Origin: Candidatus Kurthia intestinigallinarum
GTDB taxonomy: Bacteria > Bacillota > Bacilli > Bacillales_A > Planococcaceae
Assembly: GCF_003991225.1 (NCBI RefSeq)
Contig: NZ_JTFC01000026.1
Coordinates: forward strand, 245,259-309,258
DNA length: 64,000 nt
Reading direction: 5' to 3'
Part shown: positions 19,524-29,362 of the stretch, one piece after another
How positions within the stretch are numbered: position 1 is the stretch's first letter
Layout of the letters: the number at the start of each line of letters is the position of its first letter
Position numbers and translations under genes: made by a program
Notes under the pieces: model-generated
Told to the model about the DNA's origin: nothing
Databases searched by the model: none
What the model saw: only the letters and a program-made list of their open reading frames with translations

Positions 19524-19665
19524 AAAGAGGCTGGGACAAAACACGTCATTTTCCTCTTTTAGCGTTCGCAACGAAAAACCGGAACCGCGCTATAGCGCGG
19601 CTCCGGTTTTTCTTATGCTCATATGAACGGTTGTTTTTATACGTATGTCCCAGCCGCTTTCTTTT
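19524..19665. repeat. nested-palindrome repeat element, copy 2
   Basis: This copy is inverted relative to copy 1. It starts 7 nt after the yqhL stop with AAAGAGGCTGGGACAAAACA and ends with GTATGTCCCAGCCGCTTTC. The central stem is CCGGAACCGCGC-TATA-GCGCGGCTCCGG, with one mismatch. The side segments CGTTCGCAACG and CTCATATGAACGG are retained. Confidence 0.9.
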
Positions 19666-20349
19666 GTTTGGCATCTATCATGATACTTTCACAAAAAACA
19701 CCATCGAAAAATAACGAAAAGCTCAAGAAGCGTCTTTCAGATACGACATAATTAAAAATATGTGCCAATTAAAGACCATTGAATGACACATTTCAAGCAT
19801 TTTAATAAAGATACTGCATAATCTGTCAACAAAAACAGTTATTTCACGACACAACGCAAAATAATGCTATTCTTTGATTCCAAAAAAAGTCAATTTCAAC
19901 TTAAAATAACTTCTCTGACGGTACATTTTATTAAAAAAGAGCCTTTTTTACTGTATCAAAAAAGACTTCTTCTTCTTAAAAAACAATTTTTATTCAAAAA
20001 AACGACAATTAGCTACACGCTAGCATTTTTCGAGATGCCATTGTGTGGAAATGTCCGCTTTTCATAACAAAACGGACAAAAAACACCCGTCAGAGCCTCC
20101 ATAAAGGCTCTATTTTTATACTACGTCAGACTATTTTTTTGTATTTATCGCCACAGCATTATTAATCATCTGCTGTTTTGTTAGAGTAAAGCAAATCATT
20201 GCTACACAACTATGTCTATTAACTTATCGATGACACTTATTAAAAAATATGTCGTATCCAAAACACGCTGTTTAGTGCAAATACAATTTGGTGACAAATG
20301 ATTTGTTATGAATCATCATAGCAACAAGCGGTTATTGCCTCAACCTACT
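19666..20349. other. 684-bp gap without a supported gene
   Basis: The region is strongly AT-rich. A 67-codon frame at 19864-20067 has low-complexity, lysine/leucine-rich content, no clear ribosome site and no family resemblance, so it is not called. The one clear structure is a hairpin at 20092-20111, AGAGCC and GGCTCT around an 8-nt loop, followed by ATTTTTA on the plus strand. It looks like a terminator without an obvious gene in front. The gap flanks the phytoene-desaturase pair on its 3' side. Confidence 0.5.
20092..20117 (+). terminator. orphan terminator-like hairpin
   Basis: AGAGCC-TCCATAAA-GGCTCT followed by ATTTTTA on the plus strand. No upstream gene on this strand is nearer than yqhL, whose transcript should already end at repeat copy 2. 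Confidence 0.45.
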
Positions 20350-21804
20350 TTAGCCATAGCCATCTTTTTTCACAGACAGCTCTTCAATCATACGCTTTGC
20401 TACTCGCTCACCATTTTTAACCGCGGATGCTAATCCTGCTGTCGGATGCGTTTGTAGTCCTGTAAAATATAACCTTTTTAGTTGGCAATCTTTTAAAACA
20501 GGATTCAATAAATACTGCGCTGTTTTTTTTACTTGTCCACTTTGCCTATACTGATCAAACATCGTCATGAGCTCTCCTGGTGACCACACTTGTTTCGTTA
20601 CTACATCATCCTCTAGCTTCAGACCAACTTCTTCTAATTTTTTATAAATGCGCTGTTTCATCGTTTCTACGAGCTGCTCATTTGCAGTGTATGGCATATT
20701 AGCGAAAATTAATAAGGCATCACCGCGCATAAAACGCTCCTGCTCACTAAAGGCTGGATTATATAAATAAACAGTCGGATCATCCGGTATTTCTCCTCGT
20801 TTTAACAACTCAAATTCACGTACACGATCTTTCGAATACACAATATGATGCTGATAAATTTGCTTATGCGTCCGGAGCGCAACGAGCATAACACAAGCAG
20901 CGATTCCAGTGGGTTTCATTGGATCTGGTAATAATACCTCAGCATCTGATATTAATTGAGGCTGTGCTTTAAAATCCTCGACACTCATCAACACCGCATC
21001 CGCTTCCAAGCTCAGTTCATCATTTAAGCACACACCCTCGACCTCATCAGCCTGCACATGAATTTTCGTCACTTCTTTACTAGTATAATAACGCACACCT
21101 TCTTCTTTTGCTATTTGCTGTAGCGCACGTACAAGACGCAAATTGCCACCTGCGACATAGTACACACCATTAATTAACTCATCATATGCATGGATAATAA
21201 ATAGCGCAGGCGCATCATCTGGTGCAATCCCATTGTAAGAAGCATAGCGTGTAAAAGAGGAAATGACCTCTTCGTTTGTAAAATAACGTCTCACAAAATG
21301 ATCTAATGTCTCAAAAGGCTTTAACGTTAAATAGGCGCTTCTTGCTGGGGGCATTAATAATTGTCTCCATGCAATAAGTGGCGGCAGTGCCATGATTTCC
21401 TCAAATGCTTGTTTCATTTTCATAATTTCCGCCAAAAACATATCGTAATTTCTAGCGCCTTCAGCATCTAATTTTTGCAATTGCTTGCGCATAAATGCAC
21501 GATCACTTGATAAGAAAAAACTACTTGTTTGAGGGAAAATGTTTTGTGTATGATGACGAACTCGACGAATCTCTAGATAGTCTTTTATATTGCGTCCGGT
21601 TGATGTGATAAATGCCTCAATCACTTCTGGTGCTGTCACCATCGTTGGCCCAATTTCAAAATCATAGCCCTGTAGCTGAACCGCACGTAATTTACCGCCC
21701 ATATGCTCTCTTTTTTCATAAATAGATACTTCTATTCCTTCACGTGCTAGCCGGATTGCTGCTGCAAGATTTCCTACACTCCCACCAATAACCGCCACTT
21801 TCAT
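20350..21804 (-). CDS. phytoene-desaturase-like FAD oxidoreductase
   Basis: This 484-residue protein has an N-terminal FAD-binding fold (VAVIGGSVGNLAAAIRLAREGIEV, then YEKREHMGGKLRA). The C-terminal signature LKRLYFTGLQTHPTAGLASAVKNGERVAKRMIEE is close to the CrtI/CrtN desaturase pattern. Carotenoid desaturation or oxidation is therefore likely. No phytoene or dehydrosqualene synthase gene is adjacent, so the exact reaction is open. The first glycine loop is GGSVGN rather than the usual GAGxGG. It follows a membrane-protein gene by 12 bp and is probably co-transcribed. Confidence 0.8.
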   Translation of the reverse strand: MKVAVIGGSVGNLAAAIRLAREGIEVSIYEKREHMGGKLRAVQLQGYDFEIGPTMVTAPEVIEAFITSTGRNIKDYLEIRRVRHHTQNIFPQTSSFFLSSDRAFMRKQLQKLDAEGARNYDMFLAEIMKMKQAFEEIMALPPLIAWRQLLMPPARSAYLTLKPFETLDHFVRRYFTNEEVISSFTRYASYNGIAPDDAPALFIIHAYDELINGVYYVAGGNLRLVRALQQIAKEEGVRYYTSKEVTKIHVQADEVEGVCLNDELSLEADAVLMSVEDFKAQPQLISDAEVLLPDPMKPTGIAACVMLVALRTHKQIYQHHIVYSKDRVREFELLKRGEIPDDPTVYLYNPAFSEQERFMRGDALLIFANMPYTANEQLVETMKQRIYKKLEEVGLKLEDDVVTKQVWSPGELMTMFDQYRQSGQVKKTAQYLLNPVLKDCQLKRLYFTGLQTHPTAGLASAVKNGERVAKRMIEELSVKKDGYG

Positions 21805-21816
21805 AACGTATCCCTC

Positions 21817-22572
21817 CTAATTACTTTCCGCATCCTCCTTCACTAACAACAATGTTGTCGTCGCAATGATTAAAATGGTCGCAATAATGCTCGTAAACCA
21901 TAGTCCTGCTAAAGCGCAAATACTAATAATCAATGCCATCAAGCTATAAAATAACAATAATATTTTACGTGTACATTTCTTTGAATAAATAATCCCCATG
22001 CCGCGTTCAATTTGTAGTAACAGCAAATCAATGCCAAACGCTAACCCTAGCCAAACGAATGTTACAGGCCAAACATTCTCATATAATAAACCTGTCGTAT
22101 TATTCATTAAAAATTGCTGTGAATCGTAGACGAGTGGAACGACTAATATATAAAATACAACCGCTACAAAGCTTGCAATAAGTGGTTGAATTGTACGAGA
22201 ATTTGTAAACCCTAATGCATAGCTCACCGCAAATAGGAATAACCAAATGGATAATTTAGAAGTCACAGCCAGCATGCTCACTATCAGTGAATCACTGTGA
22301 AATGTTTGGATGAAAAAGGCTTCATGCAAAATCATTTGTGTCAGCTTTTCGGCAAGTAATACTAAACTAATAATCAGTACGATGACCGTTATCCCTATTT
22401 TTAGGCGAAACATTTCAATGAAATAACAGCAAGCGATAATCCCCATGAATGTTAATAGCACAAAGGGAATTAGTAAATCGTGTCCTACTGTCGTTACATC
22501 AAAAAGAAGAAGCAAGAAATCTACCACATAACCTGCAAGGATGAGATAGTACACAATAGCTATTATTTTCAA
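21817..22572 (-). CDS. polytopic membrane protein, unknown function
   Basis: A 251-residue protein with about eight hydrophobic segments and very few charged stretches. The start is a TTG preceded by AAGGTGAG. It sits 12 bp upstream of the desaturase-like gene on the same strand. A role in carotenoid or lipid metabolism is only a guess from position. I do not recognise the family. Confidence 0.7.
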   Translation of the reverse strand: MKIIAIVYYLILAGYVVDFLLLLFDVTTVGHDLLIPFVLLTFMGIIACCYFIEMFRLKIGITVIVLIISLVLLAEKLTQMILHEAFFIQTFHSDSLIVSMLAVTSKLSIWLFLFAVSYALGFTNSRTIQPLIASFVAVVFYILVVPLVYDSQQFLMNNTTGLLYENVWPVTFVWLGLAFGIDLLLLQIERGMGIIYSKKCTRKILLLFYSLMALIISICALAGLWFTSIIATILIIATTTLLLVKEDAESN

Positions 22573-22684
22573 TTTCTCACCTTCTCCCTTTCAATTCTTT
22601 ACCCTTTTTCCACTAAAATTCCCTGCCAGTTTGTACATTTTTGTGAATCGTTACCTTTTCCTTATATTTATCTTCATCTTGCAA

Positions 22685-22715
22685 TAAAAAAATGAGGTAG
22701 TCCAAATGACTACCT
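22685..22715 (-). terminator. terminator of the gcv operon
   Basis: GAGGTAGTC and GACTACCTC pair around CAAAT, with seven T following on the minus strand, directly past the gcvPB stop. Confidence 0.9.
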
Positions 22716-22730
22716 CACTTCATTAATAAA

Positions 22731-24194
22731 TTATGCTTTTTCGTAGCGTAATACCGGCTTACGTGCAGCTAACGTTTCATCTAAACGTTTAATGACTGTC
22801 GTGTGCGGTGCTTCTTGTACGATTTCAGGATTTTCTTCTGCTTCTTTCGCAATTTGAATCATCGCGTCACAGAAAGCATCTAATGTTTCTTTTGCTTCTG
22901 TTTCCGTTGGTTCAATCATTAAACCTTCTTCAACATTAAGTGGGAAGTACGTAGTTGGCGGATGGTAGCCAAAATCTAACAGACGTTTTGCAATATCCAA
23001 TGTACGGACACCTAATTTTTTCTGACGGCTACCAGATAATACGAATTCATGCTTACAATGGCGGTCATATGGCAACTCATAAAATGGTTGCAGACGACGC
23101 ATCATGTAGTTTGCATTAATAACCGCATTTTCTGTGACAGCTTTTAGACCATCTGGACCCATTGTGCGAATATATGTGTACGCACGTACGTTGATACCAA
23201 AATTCCCATAGTAAGGTTTTACGCGACCAATTGTTTGTGGACGGTCGTAATCGAAGTGGAATGTACCCTCTTCTGTTTTCACTAATACTGGTTTTGGTAA
23301 GAATGGAATTAAGTCTGCTTTTACGCCAACCGGACCTGAACCAGGACCGCCACCGCCGTGAGGGCCTGTAAATGTTTTGTGTAAGTTTAAGTGAACACAG
23401 TCAAAGCCCATATCCCCAGGACGTGCTTTTGACATAACAGCGTTCAAGTTTGCGCCGTCATAATACACTTTACCCCCGACACTATGCACGATATCTGCGA
23501 TTTCTAAAATATCTTCTTCAAATAAGCCAAGTGTATTAGGGTTTGTTAACATTAATGCTGCTGTATCGTCACCCACTTTTGAGCGAAGATCTTCTAAATC
23601 GACAAGACCATTTTCCGCTGTCGCAATCGTCACCGTATCAAAGCCTGCTACTGCTGCAGATGCTGGATTTGTACCATGCGCTGAGTCAGGAACTAATACT
23701 TTCGTGCGTTGTGTATCACCATTTGCTTCATGGAATGCACGAATCATCATAAGTGCTGTCCACTCACCATGCGCACCTGCTGCTGGCTGTAATGTTACTT
23801 CATCCATACCCGTGATTTCGATTAAATGTTCTTGTAGGTCATACATTAATTCTAATGCGCCTTGAACTGTTTCTTCATCTTGTAATGGGTGAATATTTGC
23901 AAATCCAGGCATACGCGCTGCTGTTTCATTCATCTTCGGATTGTATTTCATCGTACAAGAACCGAGTGGATAGAAGCCTGAGTCAACACCATGATTACGA
24001 CGAGATAGTGCGGTGTAGTGACGCATAATATCAAGTTCTGCTAATTCTGGTAATTCTGCTGCTTCTTCACGAATGAATTGTGCAGGTAAAATGCTTGCTA
24101 AGTCTACTTCTGGAACATCTAAAACAGGTACGCTATGGCCTACGCGACCTTCGCGAGATAATTCAAATACAAGTGGTTGATTGTCTTTATGCAT
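22731..24194 (-). CDS. gcvPB: Glycine dehydrogenase (decarboxylating) subunit 2
   Basis: This 487-residue subunit of the split P protein binds pyridoxal phosphate. The lysine lies in [21 protein letters not shown]; other signatures are [15 protein letters not shown] and [16 protein letters not shown]. With GcvPA it decarboxylates glycine and passes the aminomethyl group to lipoyl-GcvH. Its start overlaps the gcvPA end by 8 bp. Confidence 0.97.
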   Translation of the reverse strand: MHKDNQPLVFELSREGRVGHSVPVLDVPEVDLASILPAQFIREEAAELPELAELDIMRHYTALSRRNHGVDSGFYPLGSCTMKYNPKMNETAARMPGFANIHPLQDEETVQGALELMYDLQEHLIEITGMDEVTLQPAAGAHGEWTALMMIRAFHEANGDTQRTKVLVPDSAHGTNPASAAVAGFDTVTIATAENGLVDLEDLRSKVGDDTAALMLTNPNTLGLFEEDILEIADIVHSVGGKVYYDGANLNAVMSKARPGDMGFDCVHLNLHKTFTGPHGGGGPGSGPVGVKADLIPFLPKPVLVKTEEGTFHFDYDRPQTIGRVKPYYGNFGINVRAYTYIRTMGPDGLKAVTENAVINANYMMRRLQPFYELPYDRHCKHEFVLSGSRQKKLGVRTLDIAKRLLDFGYHPPTTYFPLNVEEGLMIEPTETEAKETLDAFCDAMIQIAKEAEENPEIVQEAPHTTVIKRLDETLAARKPVLRYEKA

Positions 24195-25554
24195 GGTGGG
24201 CCTCCATTTCTGCTACTTGAGCAGCTGTTGCTTGTACAAACGCATCGATTTCTTCTTTTGTGCGTTGTTCTGTCACACAAACTAATGTGTGATTTTGAAG
24301 TTTTTCATCAACGCGACCAAGGTCGAAGCCACCGATAAAGCCTTGTGCTAATAATAATTTATTTAATGCTGTGACATTTGTTTTCACATCAACAACGATT
24401 TCGTTAAAGTGTGCACCATCAAATGCGACAGTAAAGCCTGCTGCTTCAAATTGTTGTTTCGCATAATACGTTTTCACAATATTTTGTGATGCCATTTCAC
24501 GAATTCCTTGCTTGCCAAGTGCTGTCATCGCAACAGAAGCTGCTAATGCATTGAGCGCTTGGTTTGAACAAATATTAGATGTCGCTTTTTCACGACGAAT
24601 ATGTTGTTCACGTGCTTGTAATGTTAACACGTAACCGCGACGACCTTCTTCATCTAATGTTTCCCCAACAAGACGGCCTGGCACTTTACGCATTAATTTT
24701 TTCGTTGTTGCAAAGTAACCACAGTGCGGTCCGCCAAAGCTTTCTGGAATACCGAATGGCTGTGCGTCACCTACTGTAATATCTGCACCCATTTTACCTG
24801 GGGGAGTGATCGATGCAAGTGCTAATGGATTGGAAGAGACGATTGATAAACCTTTCACCGCATGCACAAGCTCTGAAACTTTTGTCACATCTTCTAATTG
24901 ACCGTAGAAGTTTGGATATTGCACCATAACAGCTGCTGTATTATCATCGATTTGCGCTTCAAGTTCAGCTAAATCGGTTACACCATTTGTTGCTTTTACT
25001 TCCACAACTTCGATTGATTGACCGTATGCATATGTTTTCACAACATCTTTTGCGATTGGATGAACAGCTTCTGATACTAAAATTTTCGACTTACGTGTAG
25101 AGCCCGCTGCAAGCATACCTGCTTCTGCTAATGCTGTACCGCCATCGTACATTGATGAGTTTGCTAAATCCATACCTGTTAATTCCGCAATCATCGTTTG
25201 GAATTCAAAGATAGCTTGTAATTCCCCTTGAGAAATTTCTGGTTGGTATGGTGTGTAAGCTGTATAAAATTCTGAGCGTGAAATAACGTGGTCTACGACA
25301 ACTGGTTTGTAGTGATCATAAACGCCTGCTCCTAAAAATGATGCGTATTCGTCGGTGTTGGCATTTTTCTTTGCTAAGCCTGCAAGTTCTTTAAGCAATG
25401 CTGATTCTGTTTTCGCTGGTTTAATATTGTATTCCCCTTGGAAACGTACACGTTCAGGGATGTCTGCAAATAATTCATCAACGGAAGAAACGCCGATCGT
25501 CTCTAACATTTCTTTTTGGTCTTGCTCAGTCATTGGTAAGTACCGATGCTTCAT
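24187..25554 (-). CDS. gcvPA: Glycine dehydrogenase (decarboxylating) subunit 1
   Basis: This 455-residue partner of GcvPB starts with [20 protein letters not shown], and shows [36 protein letters not shown] and [25 protein letters not shown]. It lies 27 bp after gcvT in the order gcvT-gcvPA-gcvPB that is typical of Bacilli. No gcvH is adjacent, which is also typical. Confidence 0.97.
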   Translation of the reverse strand: MKHRYLPMTEQDQKEMLETIGVSSVDELFADIPERVRFQGEYNIKPAKTESALLKELAGLAKKNANTDEYASFLGAGVYDHYKPVVVDHVISRSEFYTAYTPYQPEISQGELQAIFEFQTMIAELTGMDLANSSMYDGGTALAEAGMLAAGSTRKSKILVSEAVHPIAKDVVKTYAYGQSIEVVEVKATNGVTDLAELEAQIDDNTAAVMVQYPNFYGQLEDVTKVSELVHAVKGLSIVSSNPLALASITPPGKMGADITVGDAQPFGIPESFGGPHCGYFATTKKLMRKVPGRLVGETLDEEGRRGYVLTLQAREQHIRREKATSNICSNQALNALAASVAMTALGKQGIREMASQNIVKTYYAKQQFEAAGFTVAFDGAHFNEIVVDVKTNVTALNKLLLAQGFIGGFDLGRVDEKLQNHTLVCVTEQRTKEEIDAFVQATAAQVAEMEAHHA

Positions 25555-25581
25555 TGGAAAAAACCTCTCTTTTAGTAAAAT

Positions 25582-26673
25582 TTATTTTTGACGCTTATAA
25601 AATGGTGTTGCGACCGTTTTCACTTTCAAACGACGGTTACGAATCTCTACTTCTAGCTCTTTATCAAGCTCCGCATATTCCGCTTTAATAAGCGCTAAGC
25701 CGACATTACGTTTTGTGCTTGGTAATTGTGTTCCAGTTGTTACTTCACCGATTTCTTCATCGCCTAAAAATACTTTATAGCCATGTCGAGGTACACCTTT
25801 ATCAATCATTTCAATACCGATTGATTTACGTGGTACACCTTGCTCTTTTTGTGCTAGCAACGCTTGTTTACCATTAAAATCGTCTTCTTTGTTTAATTTC
25901 ACAACGAAATTGATGCCCGCTTCTAATGGTGAAATGTCTTTTGCTAACTCTTGTCCATAAAGTGGTAAGCACGCTTCAAAGCGCAATGTATCACGAGAGC
26001 CTAAGCCACATGGTACAACCGCATCTGTCGCTAAAATTTTGTCCCATAATGCTACAACTGTTTCTGGTGAACCATAAATTTCAAAGCCATCTTCCCCAGT
26101 GTAGCCTGTACGTGAAATTAAGGTATTATGGCCTGCAATATCAACATTTTGTGCTAAACGGAATGGTTTAACATCTGTTAATGTGAAGTCTGTTAATGTT
26201 TGTAATGCCGCAATCGCTTTTGGTCCTTGAATCGCCAATTGTCCAAAATTTTCTGAATCATTCGTGATTGTAATGTCACCAAATGCTTGTTCTTTCATCC
26301 AAGCAACATCTTTTTCAATATTCGCTGCGTTTACGACTAATAAGTATTTTTCTTCACCTAATCGGTAAATAAGTAAGTCATCAACTACCCCACCGTCTGT
26401 ATAACACATTGTTGTATATTGTGTTTGATCGATAGCAACTTTTGATACATCATTTGTTACGAGCTTTTGTAAATAAGCTAAGCTGCCAGGACCTTCAACG
26501 AATACTTCTCCCATATGTGAAACATCGAAAAGACCAGCTGCTTCACGAACTGCTGCATGCTCCTCTTTAATTGAACTAAATTGAACTGGTAATTCCCAAC
26601 CACCAAAATCGATTGTTTTGCCGCCGAACTTAGCGTACGAATCGAATAATGGGGTACGTTTTAATGTTGACAC
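25582..26673 (-). CDS. gcvT: Aminomethyltransferase (glycine cleavage T protein)
   Basis: The 363-residue T protein releases ammonia from aminomethyl-GcvH and moves the methylene group to tetrahydrofolate. It shows [26 protein letters not shown] and [21 protein letters not shown]. The start is a GTG with GGAGG at 8-nt spacing. The leader upstream is a tandem glycine riboswitch, so the operon should be induced by glycine. Confidence 0.97.
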   Translation of the reverse strand: MSTLKRTPLFDSYAKFGGKTIDFGGWELPVQFSSIKEEHAAVREAAGLFDVSHMGEVFVEGPGSLAYLQKLVTNDVSKVAIDQTQYTTMCYTDGGVVDDLLIYRLGEEKYLLVVNAANIEKDVAWMKEQAFGDITITNDSENFGQLAIQGPKAIAALQTLTDFTLTDVKPFRLAQNVDIAGHNTLISRTGYTGEDGFEIYGSPETVVALWDKILATDAVVPCGLGSRDTLRFEACLPLYGQELAKDISPLEAGINFVVKLNKEDDFNGKQALLAQKEQGVPRKSIGIEMIDKGVPRHGYKVFLGDEEIGEVTTGTQLPSTKRNVGLALIKAEYAELDKELEVEIRNRRLKVKTVATPFYKRQK

Positions 26674-26693
26674 ATTAACCCCTCCTTGTTTTC

Positions 26694-26895
26694 AAAAAAA
26701 AACAGAGAAATCCCTTATAATTAAAGGATTTCTCTGTCCATGCACCTGAAAGTTTAACCAGAAAACTGGCTGTCATCGTGGGTGGCTACCCGAAGTAGCG
26801 CTCTCCAGAGTTGCGTCCAATACGAGTCTTTTTGCCTGAGAGATTCATAGTTTCCCATTTGCTCCTTCGGCGACACAGTCAAGTGTTCTCTCCCC
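26694..26895 (-). ncRNA. tandem glycine riboswitch with terminator platform
   Basis: Read on the minus strand, aptamer 1 begins GGGGAGAGAAC. It holds the conserved CGCCGAAGGAGCAAA and closes with AATCTCTCAGGCAAAAAGAC. Aptamer 2 begins CTCTGGAGAGCGC and ends AAACTTTCAGGTGCATGGACA. The expression platform is a terminator: CAGAGAAATCC (26703-26713) and GGATTTCTCTG (26726-26736) followed by eight T. The 3' arm of aptamer 2's P1 (CAGAG) is also the 5' arm of that stem, giving the expected on-switch in which glycine prevents termination. Confidence 0.95.
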
Positions 26896-27031
26896 ATATC
26901 TTCATCCGCTTCCATTATGATCATGTAGTATTACAGGATTTCTTGTCTATATCCTAACATTCACAATTCATTCTTGCAATATAATTCGTTAAATATTTTA
27001 AATACGAACAATTTAAATATTTTAAACTTAA

Positions 27032-27544
27032 TCATTCGCCTTTTAAACGATTTACTTGGAAGCCACAATACTCAACAATTTGTCTCAACGAACGATTTTC
27101 CGTTCGTACTGAGATGTGCGTGCACTGCTTATAATATTTTCTGCGCTCGTGGTACAAATCTTCTAATTCTTGTTTCGTTGATCGTTGAACAATTGGACGA
27201 TTTTTATCCTTGTGGATACGTTTCCAAATGTCTGGGAAAGTAGCATCTAAAAATAATACTAAGCCTGTTTCTCGCATGATTTTACGGTTTTTTGGGTTCA
27301 TCGCAACGCCACCACCTGTGGCAATGATACAAAATTCATCACGAAAATCCATTAAAAATTCTGTTTCAATTTTTCGAAAAGCTTCTTCTCCCTTTTGTTC
27401 AAAGATTTCCGGTATAGTCATCTTTTCTCTACGAACAATTTCTGTATCCATGTCGTAGTAAGGTAACTTTAAAAAATAACTAAGTCTTCTGCCAATGGCA
27501 CTTTTTCCAGAGCCCATAAAACCGACCAAATAAATTTTACGCAC
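27032..27544 (-). CDS. aroK: Shikimate kinase
   Basis: This 170-residue P-loop kinase phosphorylates shikimate. The Walker A motif GFMGSGKS is at residues 8-15. The shikimate-binding YDMDTEIVRRE, ATGGGVAM and the lid segment IHKDKNRPIVQ follow. The start is a GTG with AAGGTG upstream. It lies downstream of comGG and upstream of the glycine riboswitch. Confidence 0.94.
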   Translation of the reverse strand: MRKIYLVGFMGSGKSAIGRRLSYFLKLPYYDMDTEIVRREKMTIPEIFEQKGEEAFRKIETEFLMDFRDEFCIIATGGGVAMNPKNRKIMRETGLVLFLDATFPDIWKRIHKDKNRPIVQRSTKQELEDLYHERRKYYKQCTHISVRTENRSLRQIVEYCGFQVNRLKGE

Positions 27545-27671
27545 ATTTTCACCTTCTTAATGACGACAAACAACACTGTTGCTACTCAACACTATTTTTA
27601 TTTATAGTAGCATGAACATCTCCGGATTCCAACGATATTCTCTAATATATCATGAAAAAGAAGGGAATTTT

Positions 27672-27953
27672 TTACGGTTTATTTTGCAAATCTGTAACTG
27701 TTACAACCTCTTCATTCCTTTGCTGCATAATAAACATCCGTTTTTCAATGCGCTGCTGTTCCAAATAACGATAGTTTTCAATCGTATTTAAATACGTTGT
27801 ATATGATAAAACCATTACGGTGACATAGAGCGTTGTCATCATCAAAAAGAAAAAACTAATTAGAAATAACGACCCCTGCTCATTAGCTAGTATTCGGTAA
27901 AATGATGGTTGCCTCTCTATTCTGTTGGGCACGCAAAAATTGAATTTGTACAT
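27672..27953 (-). CDS. comGG: Competence pseudopilus protein ComGG
   Basis: This 93-residue small protein has one hydrophobic segment (SLFLISFFFLMMTTLYVTVMVL, about 28-49) preceded by NEQG, the expected minor pseudopilin site. It is last in the comG operon. The ATG at 27953 lies 70 nt inside comGF, with GAGGAT about 8 nt upstream. The resulting leader is unusually long at 27 residues, so a later start is possible. Assignment relies on position and topology; sequence conservation in ComGG is low. Confidence 0.75.
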   Translation of the reverse strand: MYKFNFCVPNRIERQPSFYRILANEQGSLFLISFFFLMMTTLYVTVMVLSYTTYLNTIENYRYLEQQRIEKRMFIMQQRNEEVVTVTDLQNKP

Positions 27954-28359
27954 ACAATTTATCCTCTTCTACTTTAAAATTTATCGTCTTTACATTCGTC
28001 AACAGCACAACATGACCTCCCGCTTTTTCAAATGTTGAATACACAATATGGTCACGGAATATAATACGATTTTCCTCCCCTTTATTTTGATGGAAATAAA
28101 CGATATTCTGTGCATCATTGTCAACTTGAACCGTCGTGCTCTCTTCTATATTTTTTGACAGAATGGTCACAAATCGTTCCCATAACATATTTTCGGGAAT
28201 AATATATGATTGTAATTTTGCAATGAAAGGTGAAAATACGAGTATCATATTTAAACACAACATTAAAATGAACAACTGCAATAGCGCATCTAATAACGTA
28301 TAGCCTCTGTCACCTAGAAATTTCGAAGCAAATATCCTTTTGCTGCTGAAACACCCCAT
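27883..28359 (-). CDS. comGF: Competence pseudopilus protein ComGF
   Basis: A 158-residue protein with an N-terminal prepilin-like segment, DRG followed by YTLLDALLQLFILMLCLNMIL. The residue at +5 is Asp rather than the usual Glu. The C-terminal part carries the ComGF pattern (ENRIIFRDHIVYSTFEKAGGHVVLLTNV, residues about 95-122). It overlaps the end of comGE by 50 nt. It is a minor pseudopilin of the DNA-uptake apparatus. Confidence 0.85.
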   Translation of the reverse strand: MGCFSSKRIFASKFLGDRGYTLLDALLQLFILMLCLNMILVFSPFIAKLQSYIIPENMLWERFVTILSKNIEESTTVQVDNDAQNIVYFHQNKGEENRIIFRDHIVYSTFEKAGGHVVLLTNVKTINFKVEEDKLYVQIQFLRAQQNREATIILPNTS

Positions 28360-28633
28360 ATTCTACGCACATCCTTTTTTCATTGCCATGCCAAAAGTAG
28401 CTTTCTCCATTATAGGTGACTTTATTACTCATCAACGTCGGCTGTTTTTTCTGCTCAAGTAATGCATTGTAAGCAATTCGATGTGCATGATAATTACGTT
28501 CAACTATATGGACCTGTTGCATCATCGTAATAAAAAGGGGAAACAGCGTCCCAAAAACAAGTAAACAAACGGCTAAGCTAAATAACGCTTCAATAACTGA
28601 AGTTCCTCGCTCCTGCTTTAGTATCGTTCTAAT
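28310..28633 (-). CDS. comGE: Competence pseudopilus protein ComGE, apparent ATT start
   Basis: The frame encodes a short basic leader (RTILKQERG) and then TSVIEALFSLAVCLLVFGTL, a textbook prepilin cleavage site with Glu at +5 and one membrane segment. Between the preceding in-frame TGA and the cleavage site there is no ATG, GTG, TTG or CTG. An ATT at 28633 lies 7 nt after a strong GGGGAGGGGG ribosome site, giving 107 residues and a 16-nt overlap with comGD. The ATG at 28525 would delete the whole prepilin segment and is therefore unlikely. ComGE is a minor pseudopilin. Confidence 0.7.
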   Translation of the reverse strand: MRTILKQERGTSVIEALFSLAVCLLVFGTLFPLFITMMQQVHIVERNYHAHRIAYNALLEQKKQPTLMSNKVTYNGESYFWHGNEKRMCVEYGVFQQQKDICFEISR

Positions 28634-29055
28634 TTTGGTACCCCCTCCCCGATATATAAGATGATTCTGTATTTTTTCTGATCAGTTTGAAAGTGAATTT
28701 GTTTTGATTCACTCGCGGCTCCGCTATTATTAAAAGTAAGTTTATTCATGCCACTTGAGATTAATTTCATTTGTTTTGGTAACGCCATTTCTTTCATAAC
28801 AATATTACCGTTATAAACTTCATAATAAAGTTGATTATTTTTTGTCATAAATAAAATCGAACTTTTTACATTTGTCCGTTCCGCAAGGCTTTGTACATAT
28901 TGAATATCTTTCAAGATTTGTTCCATATATAAATCAGACTCGTGAATCGTCCATTGGCGATAGCCAAATTGTGTCGTCACAAGTAAAATCATTAAAATAA
29001 TGGTTAGTACGAGAAGCATTTCAATGAATGTAAAACCTTTGCTACTTCGCAACAC
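28618..29055 (-). CDS. comGD: Competence minor pseudopilin ComGD
   Basis: This 145-residue protein has the prepilin peptidase site LRSSKG followed by FTFIEMLLVLTIILMILLVTT. The start is GTG at 29055 or TTG at 29052, both inside the end of comGC with GGGGTGG upstream. It probably joins ComGC in the transformation pilus or pseudopilus after cleavage by ComC. Confidence 0.9.
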   Translation of the reverse strand: MLRSSKGFTFIEMLLVLTIILMILLVTTQFGYRQWTIHESDLYMEQILKDIQYVQSLAERTNVKSSILFMTKNNQLYYEVYNGNIVMKEMALPKQMKLISSGMNKLTFNNSGAASESKQIHFQTDQKKYRIILYIGEGVPKLERY

Positions 29056-29347
29056 CTACCACCCCATCAATAAAGGTGATTTGTTTTCCCTTACAACTTC
29101 GTTCATCCGACCCTTTTGTCAAGTAACCCTTCGTTTCTAACTCGCCAATTGACGCTGGATACACACCTTCATCAATCCGATAAGCCTCCACCTGTCCTTG
29201 TGCCATTTTAAGATATGCATTACACCCTTTTTCATCTACTGTAGCGAAATGCTTTGTGACATTTGGAATCGCAATCAAAATAAGCACTGTAATAATAAAC
29301 AACACAATCAACATTTCAATTAATGTAAAACCTTTTTCATTTTTCAA
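29042..29347 (-). CDS. comGC: Major competence pseudopilin ComGC
   Basis: The 101-residue protein shows KNEKG then FTLIEMLIVLFIITVLILIAIPN, the classic type IV prepilin N-terminus. Two cysteines in the C-terminal half (ADEKGCNAYL-type segment and SDERSCKGK) could form the disulfide known for this subunit. The start is a TTG 10 nt after AAGGAGG. It is the main subunit of the DNA-uptake pseudopilus. Confidence 0.95.
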   Translation of the reverse strand: MKNEKGFTLIEMLIVLFIITVLILIAIPNVTKHFATVDEKGCNAYLKMAQGQVEAYRIDEGVYPASIGELETKGYLTKGSDERSCKGKQITFIDGVVGVAK

Positions 29348-29362
29348 TATCTTTATTCCTCC

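Noticed and set aside
19864..20067. 67-codon plus-strand frame in the yqhL-desaturase gap
   Set aside because: Low-complexity Lys/Leu/Phe content from AT-rich DNA, no ribosome site and no family resemblance.
26974..27243. 89-codon plus-strand frame opposite aroK
   Set aside because: It is antisense to the shikimate kinase and starts in AT-rich non-coding DNA.
28310..28525. comGE as a pseudogene beginning at the internal ATG
   Set aside because: The upstream frame is open and encodes a full prepilin site directly behind a strong ribosome site, so a rare start codon is a better explanation than decay.
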